This document shows, one piece after another, positions 1-9,715 of a stretch of 64,000 nucleotides of DNA. The DNA lies in contig CM059622.1 in assembly GCA_030435675.1 (NCBI GenBank), positions 12,648,001 through 12,712,000 on the forward strand, written 5' to 3'. The stretch's first letter is position 1; each line of letters starts with the position of its first letter. The DNA is from Steinernema hermaphroditum. Its lineage: Eukaryota; Nematoda; Chromadorea; Rhabditida; Steinernematidae. The translations under genes were made by a program, and so were the position numbers. The notes under the pieces are model-generated. The model did no database searches and was not told where the DNA came from. It saw only the letters and a list, made by a program, of their open reading frames with translations.

Positions 1-1090
1 CGTACGTCATCAACCGGCAGGAACCCTCACAACCTCGAAGAGAGAACTCAGATGTTGTTGGTGGACATAGTTCAGTCTCTTTCTAAAGCCCCCGCTTTAG
101 GCCCAAGTCTTCGGCATATACCTCACCTATAGTTTGTTCTCTCTACAACCAAACAAACACGTTTGCTCCATTCGGGTCACCCCAAATCAGTTCAAGTATC
201 TGAGCAATGCTGTGGAACTATTTGCTCGGAAAGACAAGTTCGATGCTTCCTTCTGCCTTTTCCGCCTGTTCGACTCAAACGCCTTCCAAATCAGTGCGTT
301 TGATAGAGACGTGAGTGGAAATTATCTTGGAATTTTGTAACTTCTTGATTTACAGTATGAAATGTTGAGCCGACCTAAACACACCTTCAAAGATGAAATG
401 CCCACGTCGAAATCGATCTCTAAGAGGAACCACGTTCACTTGACCGCCTTAAAGAACGACTCAGCTCTTCAGCAACTCCAAAGAATACACGAAGAATACA
501 ATAAGATGAAAGAGAAGTTGGCCATCCACACACCCGGACCTTCTTCGTCATCGTTGGGGCCGGCAGATGAGCTTCGCCGCCTGGAGATGCAAGCAGCGAT
601 CGCCTGCAAAGACATCGATCGTCCTCCCCAGCAGTCCATCTTCGCCACAAGGAAAGCCACCAGAGATAGGGCCGCGAAGGGAAAAAGGGCTCATAGTGAG
701 AGTGAAGAGAACAGTGGAGGACGCAAAAGAAGAACTACAGTGGTCGAAGATCCGACCGTCCAGCACATGTACGACGCAGAGAGTAGACTGAGGAACGCCA
801 CGAAACTTCTTGAGTCCATAGAAACAGAAATCGAAGCCGAAACTTCGGAATCGTCGGCAGAGCCCGGGATCACGCGAACGAAGACGGCGCCTGTGAAGGT
901 GAAGCCGAAAGCAGGAAAGAAAGGGAAGGACGAAAGCGCCAGCGACGTGTTGCTGTCTCCACGGAAAAGACTGTTCTCAGGGGTACATGATACTTCTGAC
1001 GTTCAAGATGAGTCGCTGGCCCTGAACGATGAAGCGGAACTACTGGAAGCCGAGACCGATCAGCTACTTGAGATGCTTAAGCGCGAGTGA
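1..1090 (+). CDS. SNAPC1-like snRNA-activating complex subunit (5' partial)
   Basis: Three exons are visible: 1..60, 101..310 and 356..1090 (introns of 40 and 45 nt, all phase 0); the 5' end lies left of the window. The exon 1-2 junction reads EERTQMLLAQVFGIYLTYSLF, followed by KHVCSIRVTPNQFKYLSN and a DASFCLFRLFDSNAFQISAF stretch. I recognise this as the conserved core of SNAPC1/SNAP43 (GLYLLY, IRV, DAxYIFxKL, AFHF pattern), a subunit of the complex that binds the proximal sequence element of snRNA promoters. The remaining roughly 230 residues are charged, low complexity and rich in Lys/Arg/Glu (nuclear-type basic runs such as GGRKRRTTVV), ending in a Leu/Glu coiled-coil-like tail. The family call rests on remembered motif similarity. 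Nematodes have several paralogues of this subunit, so I give no symbol. Confidence 0.72.
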
Positions 1091-1758
1091 CCTATACATG
1101 GCGATAAAGTTATGGAATTTAAGAATGCCTAAGTGAAGAAGTGGACAGAGCAAGACAAGTGAAATCGATTGTTCCTATTTGACAGCGGAAGCATGCTAAC
1201 TTTTAACTTTACAGTAGTCAACCTAGTCATGAAAAGGTCCAGTGTCCAGTTAAGTTAAATGCGCTTTTTACGAGTTTAGTCAACGAAAATGGGAAAATGA
1301 CCGCTTACTCATCTCATTCAATGACCCTCAGAGAGAGTGAGTGGTCCGACCGATTCTTCAAAGTAAATAGTACATACTGTGGAGACTTCTTTCAAAAGCA
1401 GAGGGGTGAAAGCATCTGGCCAGACTTTCGCTCTTTTCTGTTGGAGCATCTGAGGGTGTTCAAAACGGAAACGTGCCCGAAACTGAAAACTTGTCGACGT
1501 AATTCTTCAAGAATGAAAATCCTGTTCTAGAACGTCGAAATGGATGCTTTCAGGAGGCTAAGGATCCCCCAACGAAGAACTGCTTTAGAAGACAACAATG
1601 CTTTGGAGGACAACTATCTGACAACAATGGACGACGATCTTAACCATGTGTGACGAAACCGAAGTCAACTTCTTAAAGTATAGGCGAGCTGTGAAAACGA
1701 GGAAGTAAAAGAGCTTTTTTATAACAACAAACGGTTAACAAATAACAGTTGAACGAGC
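1091..1758. other. Intergenic, no gene seen
   Basis: This gap separates the convergent SNAPC1-like and RPL22 genes. A 78-codon plus-strand ORF at 1297..1530 has no recognisable motif or splice context, and I do not call it. No repeat was noticed. Confidence 0.5.
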
Positions 1759-2295
1759 TTACTCCTCATCACCCTCCTCATCATCATCCTGGCTGATCTG
1801 GAAGTAGCGGAGCTCGTAGGTGTTCTTGCTGGAGGCGACAACGCGAAGCCAGTCGCGAAGGTTGTTGCGCTTCAGGTACTTCTTGGTGAGGTACTTGAGG
1901 TAGCGCTTGGAGAAAGCGGTCTTCTCGGCGCTGATGGTGATCTTGGTCTTGTCGGCCTCAAGAGTGATGCCGGAGGTGGCGAGCTGGCCGACCTTTCCGC
2001 CAACCTTGATGCGCTCCTGGAGGAAGGTCTCCTGAAAGCACACGGGGCTTATTAGGGACGCCACACAGTCTTGTCAAGACCGCCGCACCCTATGCCCAAA
2101 AGAGAGCGATGTCTCTGATGTTAGCGGCGGAATACAGGGAACAAGAAGAGGAAATAAACTTACGAAGGAAGCGAGCTTCATGATTCCATCCTCAACGGGG
2201 TTCTTGCACTCGATGTTGAACTTGAACGACTGCTTGCTCTTCTTCTTCTTGAGCTTAAGCTCGGGCTTGGCGACCTTGCGCTTGTAAATGGCCAT
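1759..2295 (-). CDS. rpl-22: 60S ribosomal protein L22 (eL22)
   Basis: Two exons on the minus strand: 2295..2164 (44 codons) and 2031..1759, with a 132 nt intron and a TTTCAG acceptor. The protein is 134 aa. It has a Lys-rich N-terminus, then [28 protein letters not shown], and the near-invariant [20 protein letters not shown] and [16 protein letters not shown], ending in an acidic tail (DDDEEGDEE). These are hallmarks of eL22, a structural component of the large ribosomal subunit. Length matches the family. A CTGTCTTCCAG acceptor lies 13-20 nt upstream of the ATG, consistent with trans-splicing or a 5' UTR intron. The symbol follows nematode naming. Confidence 0.96.
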
Positions 2296-2862
2296 GTTAG
2301 CGAATAACCCTGGAAGACAGAAAAGGAAATTAGCTCAAGTCTTAAAGACGACTGTGGCACGACTACTTTCACGACGATTTTAAACTGAACCATCCAAATC
2401 TTTAGGCAACTAACATGGCGAGCCTCAACTTTCGTCTTCTTGGCTCCCGACACGACGACAGTATGCTATTCGAAATGGCGACTGGAAATGTCTAACGTTG
2501 TTCTCACAGTCTTGAAGCATCGATGCCAGAACGTTCAATCGAAATTGTCAGAATTGTTCACGATTTACTTTGTAAATGTTAAAAGCAGAGAGGAACATCT
2601 AACCACACTATGAGCTCGGGTTCGGTTAAGTTGGCAATGTCTGGAATGTGTTCTATGCATAAGTCTCCCTGGGACATTGTACCGCAATGATAATAAAGTA
2701 CAGAAACCTTTCTTTCCTAAAAAGCTAAATCTCAACCATATGCGATCGCACAACTAAAGTTCATAATGTTACCATAAGAAATGAGGTACCTGACACTGAC
2801 AAGTAACTCTCGTAACATCGGTTGACGGTCAAAATGGCGAGAAATGGCCATAATATTGATAA

Positions 2863-3104
2863 GACGTTGATGAGACATTTGAGTCCCAGACATTTCAATC
2901 GCGGACATTTGAGTTCCGGACACAGAGCTCCGACGAAACGTTAGAGTTTGAATTAACATCTTCTTATTTGCTCACGAATTTGATATTTCATAATTGACGT
3001 TTGACGTTTCTGTCGATTACAAATGTTACCGTTTCGTCGGAGCTCTGTGTCCGGGACTCAAATGTCTGGGACTCAACTGTCTGGGACCCAATTGTCTCAG
3101 CAAC
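2863..3104. repeat. Foldback (hairpin) repeat with internal GTCCCAGACA motifs
   Basis: Left arm about 2863..2940 and right arm about 3031..3104 are inverted copies of each other. The innermost 20 bases, CACAGAGCTCCGACGAAACG at 2921, are matched by their reverse complement at 3031..3050. Each arm also holds two or three short direct repeats of the type GGACATTTGAGT/GTCCCAGACA. No transposase ORF is inside, and I could not fix a clear target-site duplication. Confidence 0.7.
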
Positions 3105-3194
3105 GATAATAGCGTGAAGATAACGCTTTAACATTGTTTTTTTTTGTAACTATACTGCATCTAAATTTCAAGGAATTTTCAGGGGCCGATTTCA

Positions 3195-3355
3195 TAAAGC
3201 GCAAACGCAATTACAAAGCAATTGCGACGCAAATGCGAATGGCGCAATTTGTGTCTCGAAACGCAAACGCAATTACGACGTAAACGCAAACGGCACAATT
3301 GCGTCTCAAACGCAAATTTGCGTTTGCATTGTACAATTCAAGCACAAACGCAAAG
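3195..3355. repeat. Degenerate GCAAACGCAATT tandem repeat
   Basis: Irregular repeats of CGCAAACGCAATT and related words cover about 160 bp just upstream of the zeste-like gene. They include the palindrome CAAACGCAAATTTGCGTTTG near 3318. It may be a decayed MITE or a simple minisatellite. Confidence 0.6.
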
Positions 3356-3422
3356 AAGGATATTTCACTTTTTCGTTACTGTGGTGTGTCTAAAGTTGTT
3401 CTTTCAGAGAAACTATTCAGCG

Positions 3423-3946
3423 ATGGAAGCTAAGATCGTTTTTTTGAAGGCCGTTCAACGCGAAAAGGCAACTCTGTTCGGAGCGCTCTCCTCGACGATC
3501 ACCGCAAAAGCTAAGGAAGAAGCCTGGGAGCTAATTCGTCAAGAACTCGCCGATGGAGGTCATGCTTTAGGACAGAAGACATGGAAACAGCTGCGTGATG
3601 AAAAATGGGCCTATTTTAAGCGGAAGACGATGGAAAAGCTCGACAAAATGCAGAACACTGGAGATGCGGGCGAAACTGTATTAACTGAGGTATATTCTCT
3701 TTTACATTGTCTTCATCGAGGCATGACTTCACTCTGTATTAGATCGACGAGTTGGTTCTGGCTATTCTCCATAAGGAATGCCCCACAGTTGTTGGACTTG
3801 ACGTCGCTGAATCAAGGCAGCGTCCATCTGAAACCGAACTAAAGAATTGGCTGGCAGCTAGCCAAGGCTCGCGGAAGACGAAGAGAAAGAGACACATCGA
3901 AGAGAGTGACTATATGTCCCTGAAACAGGATTTGCACGTAGGTTAA
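3423..3946 (+). CDS. Zeste-type Myb/SANT-like DNA-binding protein
   Basis: Two exons, 3423..3689 and 3743..3946, joined in phase 0 by a 53 nt intron. The protein is 156 aa. Residues 1-90 contain AKEEAWELIRQELADGG, KTWKQLRDEKWAYFKRKT, then TGDAG and LTEIDELVLAIL. This is the layout of the Myb_DNA-bind_5/regulatory-protein-zeste domain: three helices with spaced Trp, then a Gly-rich turn and a Leu-rich helix. The C-terminal part is basic (SRKTKRKRH), so a nuclear location is likely. The start is the ATG at 3423 that opens the domain; upstream in-frame sequence is the repeat at 3195..3355. Such genes occur both as host transcription factors and as partners of PIF/Harbinger transposons, and the sequence does not decide between these. 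Confidence 0.68.
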
Positions 3947-4240
3947 AGTCATTCATTGAACATGCAGCGTCGAAGCAGTTGGCCTCCAGACAAATAATCT
4001 TTCGTCGTGGGGCGTGTGAATTCGTGAGACGAGTCCGAGGAGACATCGTCGTCGGAAAACATCGCAAGTTCTAACGTAAGAAACTCAGAAGTATGACGCA
4101 AAATGCGATAATTAGCAGGCAAAACAGTTGTGCACACCTTAAGTGCAGATTCCAAAACGAAAACAAAAGACATCAAGAAGAACTGAATCTTGAAAACCAC
4201 TGTAAATCAGACGACCTGAGCTCAAATGGTAGCGGAGTAA
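3947..4240. other. Intergenic, no gene seen
   Basis: Spacer between the zeste-like gene and the MITE. Minus-strand ORFs of 69 and 83 codons overlap here in different frames; neither has a recognisable motif. Confidence 0.4.
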
Positions 4241-4669
4241 AGGGCCATTTATAGTCTGCGCGACACAAAACCCCTTTTTTGTGTCGCTTAGCTTGTCTAC
4301 GCGTGACTATGTAGGCAAAACCAAATAAAACTGCACAGTGATGATGCTTTCGGATCGGGATATAAAATCATCAGCATAAAAAATTTTTAGGTTGACTTTG
4401 CGTAGGTTAACTTAACTGTCGCTTAGCTTTAACTTGACTGTCGCGCAGCTGTGTCGCGTAGCTAAGCGACAGTCAAGTTAAAGCTAAGCGACAGTTAAGT
4501 TAACCTACATGTCATGTCCCACAATTTTTTTCTTTTGATGGTTTGATAGCCCGATCCGAAAGCATCATGACTGTGCAGTTTTATTTGGTTTTGCATATAT
4601 AGTCACGCGTAGACAAGCTAAGCGACACAAAAAAGGGGGTTTTGTGTCGCGCAGACTATAAATGGCCCT
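4241..4669. mobile_element. Tourist/PIF-Harbinger-like MITE, long palindrome
   Basis: The two halves of this 429 bp element are almost perfect inverted copies. It starts AGGGCCATTTATAGTCTGCG and ends with the reverse complement, and the arms stay matched through GTGTCGCTTAGCTTGTCTAC and AACCAAATAAAACTGCACAG to a palindromic centre near 4450. TAA at 4238..4240 and again at 4670..4672 is the target-site duplication. A 3 bp TWA duplication and GGGCC-type termini are typical of PIF/Harbinger (Tourist) MITEs. It has no coding capacity, so it would need a transposase in trans. The high arm identity suggests recent insertion. Confidence 0.85.
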
Positions 4670-4672
4670 TAA

Positions 4673-5472
4673 GTCTGCGTGGTAGGCACAGTGATAAAGC
4701 ACGAAAAAGCAACTAATTGCGGGTCACATTCTACATACATCTTTAATGCATCACAATTAATACATCTTATAAAAAGACTTCGCCTGCATGCCTGTTCTTC
4801 ACTCGTGCCGCCCGCGGAAGCCGCCGAAGAAGCTCCTCAACTCCGACGTCCGCGCCACCACCTGAGCTGAAGATGGGTTTGCTGTGCTCCACCGTCTCCG
4901 GAATCAGCTCTTCGCCTCTCTGATGCCCGCGCATAATAAACTCGTGAAAAAAGAAAAAAAAGCAGCACGAGATTATGCAGCGAATGAAATTACATTACTC
5001 TTCTCGACGTAGCATTCGAACCGAAAATGCACATATCCTGGCGGTTTAGCTAGACAGGCGAGGTGTCAGAAGCATCTGAATGTGTCAAATGTAAAGTAAT
5101 TCTAAATTTACGCTTTAACATTATCAAATACTGTACTAAAAGTATACTAAATATACTAAATAAAGAACTATACTAAATCGGACCAAGTCCATGGCTAGCC
5201 CCACGGCCGATTGTCGGCCGACGTCGTCGATCGGCTTACTGAGATCTCCCCTCATTAATCGCGTCAGCCGACCAATTCAAATAGATTTGCTCCGTCGGTG
5301 TCGCACTCGACGGTCGGCCGACGTCGGCACACACTCGCCAGCAGGCGCGCGTCGTGCCATGTCGCGTCGCGTCGCATCGCGTCGCGTCGCATCGGAAGAT
5401 TGGTGGACAAGGCATAAAAGAATTTCGCGCACTATATATGTATCCAAGAGTTTTGTTAGTTTCCTAGTTTAG
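4673..5472. other. Intergenic with a short GTCGC/CATCGC microsatellite
   Basis: No gene is supported. Around 5357..5393 the sequence is a short array of GTCGC-type pentamers. A 93-codon plus-strand ORF at 5191..5472 crosses the array and is Arg/Ser-rich only because of it. Confidence 0.5.
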
Positions 5473-6161
5473 ATGGCAATGGAAGCACGTTTGATCGAAC
5501 TAGTTCAACAGAACAGCCTGCTCTACGACAAAGCGAATCCGTTCTACAACGTCGACAAGAAACGTGAGAGAACGTGGACGGAGATCGCACAGCAGCTGGC
5601 CGAAGAGTTCCCTGAAGACGTGCATACTGCGAAGACTGCAAAGACCCGTTGGTCCAGTCTTCGTACGGTGTATTCGAAGAAGAAGCGAATGCTGCCTTCC
5701 GGAAGTTCCAACCAGAACAAATGGATCTTCTTCGACGCCATGCGCTTTCTGGACGACTTCATGGAAGAGAGGAAAAGGTACGTTGGGGCGCATGAACTCG
5801 GGCAAAAGCACTCTTCAGCATAGCCAACATGGATGACTCGGATCGGCAACCAAGCGACGATGGATATTCAAATTCAAATAGGGAGAGCGCCGATTGTTCC
5901 GAAGGGATTTGGACGATCGACGAGGACATCTTTAATCCCCCCTTGCAGCCAGCTCAGAAGCGCAAGCGTAAGAGGGATGAAAGTGACGCCACATCGCAAT
6001 CTATTCTTCACCTCGTTGAAGCATCGAACAAGCTGAATGACATGGGGCGCCAGAGCAGCAACTATCACTACGGAATGGAGGTCGCCAGTATTCTAGATAC
6101 CTTACCCCTCGATCAACAAATCGACAAAAAGAGACGTATTTCGTGCATCCTCTATGAGTGA
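5473..6161 (+). CDS. MADF-BESS domain transcription factor
   Basis: Two exons, 5473..5777 and 5819..6161 (41 nt intron, phase 2), encode 215 aa. Residues 5-100 are a MADF domain: RLIELVQQNSLLYDKANPFY, then the TWTEIAQQLAEEF helix, KTRWSSLRTVYSKKKR and a WIFFDAMRFLDDF helix. The middle is acidic with a basic KRKRKRDES run. The C-terminus has the BESS-like signature FG/YGMEVASILDTLPLDQQ followed by basic residues and ISCIL. MADF-BESS proteins bind DNA through MADF and dimerise or recruit partners through BESS. Nematodes have a small madf family, but I cannot assign the orthologue. The gene lies 1.5 kb from the zeste-like gene, with the MITE between them. Confidence 0.8.
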
Positions 6162-7051
6162 TTTATCCTGTACATTAATCATTACATCCTGTACATGAAT
6201 CCAAAGAAATTGTCTTTTTTATCGATATCTAAGAGAGAACTTCGACTGTGTTTCATTAATCTCTGAGTTTTGCTAGTTTCCGTTAGCGATTCTGTTTACG
6301 GTAATTGTCTACCGTAATCCTGGACGGAGTAAATGGGCATTCTCGCCGAACATATGTTTGTTGTAACGGCACAGGAAACGTCTTTTGTAGATCTACGGTC
6401 GCCAAAGTGGCCAAAACGACGAGTGAAGTCTTTGAATAAAAAAGAACTGGTCAAAGACACCTGTTGTAGCTGAAGCTCATCGTTTAACAAGAAAACAAAA
6501 AACAATCTTTCCAAAATGGGATCAATTTGCATGTCAGCCCGTTTTGCAAACGGATACTGGACATCGATATTCGATACCTATGTACACACAACAGTGTTAA
6601 TTAAGTCCTAACAAGTAGGATAACTAATCATTAAGTCTCTTACCCACATCATTAGAGTACTTGTCGTACTCTGCTGCACTTCTAAGTTTCTTGGTCGTTC
6701 CTCTAATGCTGATGACTCTGATTTCTTGGCGTCCCTAGCAATGACGTCCCTAATAAGCTCTAAACTGGAAGGTTCCCTTGTGTAGTTGGATTATTAGCGG
6801 CATGCACCCAACGCACTCACAACACACTATGGCGTTATCGATCGGCGCCCGCGCGTCCTGTCGCGATCGACTGATTTTTTATGCTGACCTTACGGTAATT
6901 CGTTGGCGGTGGTTCCATCTGACCACCGTCTGATCGGGCAGCGACGCTGTGATTGATGTCCAGCCACCACTTCTCGATATCTTGATGCCGATTCACCGTA
7001 GACGTGACTTTTCGAGTTGCGGCTCAATTGACACGTTTCAGGGTTGGCACG
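6162..7051. other. Intergenic, presumed FAM76 promoter region
   Basis: No coding evidence. It ends in a GTTTCAG acceptor (to 7040) just before the FAM76 start, the expected form of a trans-splice site. Confidence 0.45.
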
Positions 7052-8262
7052 ATGATGAAGAAATGCATGAATTGTCGTTCGCCGCTCGTGGACAAAACGG
7101 GTAAGGAGATCGGAGGCGTCCAGTGTCCGAAGTGCAAGAAGAATCAGGAGAAGTACGGAAAGGTTGGTTTTTTCTGTTTCACTGTAGATCTGTCATGCTG
7201 TTTTTATTCCTTTTCTAACGTATGGTATTGCAGCCAGGCATCTGTAAATACTGTAAACTCACAGCGGCCTTCGTCGACGAGAAATGCGTCCACTGCTGCC
7301 ACGGAGAACGCAAATTCGGGCCTCCTGTCGAGTGCAACAACTGCAAGCTGAAGTCGGCGTTCGTGAAGAATGGGATTCGAAGCGTAAGCCTGAATTTCAC
7401 GTTTTGGAGTCACCATGCCACTCGCAGGACAAAGCAATCCTCTGCCGTCTCTGCGACATGACCGAAAGCGAAAAGAGGCAGAAGGACAAGGACAACAACA
7501 AGTCCTCCTCGTCGAAGTCGCACAAGAGCAGCTCTTCCAAGACACACTCGTCATCGAAGCACGGCCAATCCACTTCGAAGCCGTCTTCTTCACATCATAA
7601 CAAGCGCGCCTCTACCGGAAGCGCTTCTGGTCAGCCGCCGGCAAAGGTCGCCAAACAGGCGGCGCACAGTGCGGGTAACGATGAGCAAATCCTGCTTGTC
7701 CAGCAGTTGAAGAGCGATGTCTACGATTTGGAAACGAAGCTGAAAGCCAAGGACCAAGTGATCGTCGAGCGGGACAAGAAGGTGAGTAGTGAATGAGGCG
7801 CTTAAGAGAATCCGTTCTAAGAGGATAGGCGATAATCCGTGCAAATTAGGGGCCGTTATATAGCAGCGAATATAGTTGAACTTGAAAACAATCGAAACCC
7901 TTTGTGATTTGCCCAAAAATAGAAGTATTATACAGCGGATTACAGATTGCGGACTTGAACGCCGATATCCTCCGCAAGGAAACGACGTTCAAAACGAGGC
8001 AACAGGACATGCAAAAACGATTCGATGACCAAACAGAAATGCTCAACGAGAAGATTCGCAGTCTCCAAAAACAGGTAAGCTCTCGATTGACGACTGTGCA
8101 CTAGCAACGCCCTTCTAGCTCACCCAAGCGCAGAAGCAGATCAGCAAGATGCAGCCAAACGAGAACAAGGTCGTTCTCACCACCGTCATTGCGGCAACGG
8201 CTCCTCCGTCGAGCACGAAGCGCGAAACTGAGTCTCCGATCGCTCTTGAGGCGACGTCCTAA
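7052..8262 (+). CDS. FAM76 family Cys-rich/coiled-coil protein
   Basis: Five exons: 7052..7162, 7234..7383, 7428..7781, 7946..8074 and 8119..8262, all joining in phase 0. The first 110 residues carry repeated zinc-binding CxxC pairs: KCMNC, CPKC, GICKYCKLTAAFVDEKC, CHGERKFGPPVECNNC and ILCRLC. The words AAFV..KCxxC and KxGPPxxCxxC match the animal FAM76A/B N-terminus. A Ser/Lys-rich linker (SSSSKSHKSSSSKTHSSS) follows, then a coiled coil (QLKSDVYDLETKLKAKDQVI, LNADILRKETTFKTRQQ) as in FAM76. The length, about 295 aa, fits the family. Human FAM76B is nuclear; the molecular function is not well defined. The start is the first of two Met codons directly after a TTTCAG acceptor. Confidence 0.88.
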
Positions 8263-8355
8263 GTCATGACAAGAGAATGTGTACATAACTTCCTCGATAG
8301 CTCATCGCGATTAGCATTTAATGCGCACTCTGTAGATAGAATCGCATAAAGATGT

Positions 8356-8697
8356 TCATAGCGAATAGAAGTAGGGCTTGGGCCTTTGGTTCTGACGATT
8401 GACGATCGTGGCGACGGACTGGATCTGGATGTTGTGTGCTAGAAGGCATTCGTAGCAGGCGAGACCGACGAGTGAAAGGAGCGCGACGGCGCATGTGAAC
8501 ATCAAAAAGTACTGGACCGTCATCGATGAATCACTAAATGTGGAAATCGTGAAAAATTCCGAGAAAGAGGCTCACCTCGAATAATCGCCATTCAAAGCAC
8601 CATCTGGATGTCCGTCTCTGTATCTGTTGCCATAGGGAGCAGGCAACGCAGCTGCCAAAGTGAAGAGCGTGGGAAGCAGAATGTGATCAGTTAGCAT
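8356..8697 (-). CDS. Small secreted or type I membrane protein, unknown family
   Basis: Two exons on the minus strand, 8697..8576 and 8533..8356, split a codon across a 42 nt intron (AG|T). They give a 99 aa product too short to show as one ORF. It begins with a likely signal peptide (MLTDHILLPTLFTLAAALPA), followed by a short Gly/Asp-rich stretch (GNRYRDGHPDGALNGDYSS). A second hydrophobic segment follows, VQYFLMFTCAVALLSLVGLA, and then a 30-residue tail ending RPKPYFYSL. The layout suggests a small single-pass membrane protein. I do not recognise a family. It is tail-to-tail with FAM76. Support comes from consistent phase, good splice sites and hydrophobic patterning. Confidence 0.68.
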
Positions 8698-9207
8698 CGA
8701 CCAGTTCAGTGACGGATGCGTTGGGAAGTGAAGCGGTCTTATCTATCCGAAGGGGTGAGTAGACAAAAGGGGGCATTTAGACCAAAGGACATTCTTGATT
8801 CGGTCGCTTTGCTTAGAAAGTGGCCTTGTATTTTTTGCAGATTCTGTAGAAGGGCGATGCGATCTTTCCATAGGTAAGGGTGAGTGTAACTCTGCCTCTT
8901 GCACCAAGGATGGGTCATATTTCTCACCTCTCGAAGCGCCAAACGCCACTTGACTGTTTATTCAAATTGCTAACTGACTTGTCGACGCCCTCTTTGTCCC
9001 AAATTGTTGCGATGGACAAGAGAGTGACATTCCTCTCTTTGGGCGGCTCTCGTGATATCCAACAGTTCCCCATCGTTTTTTCGACAAATCGCCACATCTG
9101 AGCAAACAACGCACCCGTCGTTCCAGTGTGTTTACATTTCGAGGGTCACTCTGCACTGTCTCTATATAAAGCGCCACTTTCTGACCGATTCCATCGGCCA
9201 TTTCACA
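8698..9207. other. Divergent intergenic region with TATA box for the TIL gene
   Basis: Shared upstream region of the small membrane protein (minus) and the TIL protein (plus). Overlapping ORFs in several frames here look like chance. Confidence 0.4.
9163..9171 (+). promoter_or_regulatory. TATA box of the TIL-domain gene
   Basis: TATATAAAG lies 37 nt before the ATG at 9208. With initiation about 30 nt downstream, the 5' UTR would be very short, and no trans-splice acceptor lies between the box and the ATG. Confidence 0.5.
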
Positions 9208-9664
9208 ATGAACTCCTCTCTACGCTCCATTTTTGTTCTTTTCGCGCTGTGCGCCGTGGTAGTTTACTCTCAGTTGAAATGCGGCAAAAACGAACTACTC
9301 ACGCGACGACAGTACAGAGACCAGTACTGTAATGCCACTGTAAGTCGGCCTCCATGGGGCTTTCTGTAGCGCTTCCTCAGATCTTCTACGCTCCTCCACG
9401 AACCATCGGAGATGAGAAGTGCGTGTGCTTCCGGCCCTACGCGAGAGATCGAGATGGAAACTGTGTGACGTACAATGAGTGCGCCCAACAGCGTAAGAAC
9501 CAAGATGCTATCAGAACGGAGATTATGAAATTTCAGTCTGTGAGGGCATCTCCTGTCCGCTTGGAGATTTCTGCTCTGTCGTAAAAACGCCGAGAAATGA
9601 GACGGTCGATCCGGAAATCATCTCGATCTTGGACCACGTTGCCGGTTGCACTCTCCAACTCTGA
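9208..9664 (+). CDS. Secreted TIL-domain (trypsin-inhibitor-like) Cys-rich protein
   Basis: Three exons: 9208..9339, 9381..9492 and 9537..9664 (introns 41 and 44 nt). The product is about 123 aa. It starts with a signal peptide (SIFVLFALCAVVVYS) and then a Cys-rich region. CVCFRPYARDRDGNCVTYNEC is the C-terminal half of a TIL domain (CxCxxGYxRDxxGxCVxxxxC). The preceding half has LKCGKNELLTRRQYRDQYC. The third exon adds LCEGISCPLGDFC and a final C near the end. TIL proteins usually inhibit serine proteases extracellularly. The first part has fewer cysteines than the canonical ten, so inhibitor activity is an inference. Confidence 0.72.
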
Positions 9665-9715
9665 GACGACCTTATTTATTGCATCCTTGTTCTTCAGACA
9701 GTAATAAGCGCTACA

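Noticed and set aside
2178..2453. 91-codon minus ORF overlapping RPL22 exon 1
   Set aside because: It is in a different frame from the well-supported ribosomal protein and crosses its 5' UTR acceptor.
5191..5472. 93-codon ORF upstream of the MADF gene
   Set aside because: The Arg/Ser content comes from a GTCGC microsatellite, and there is no trans-splice site or family match.
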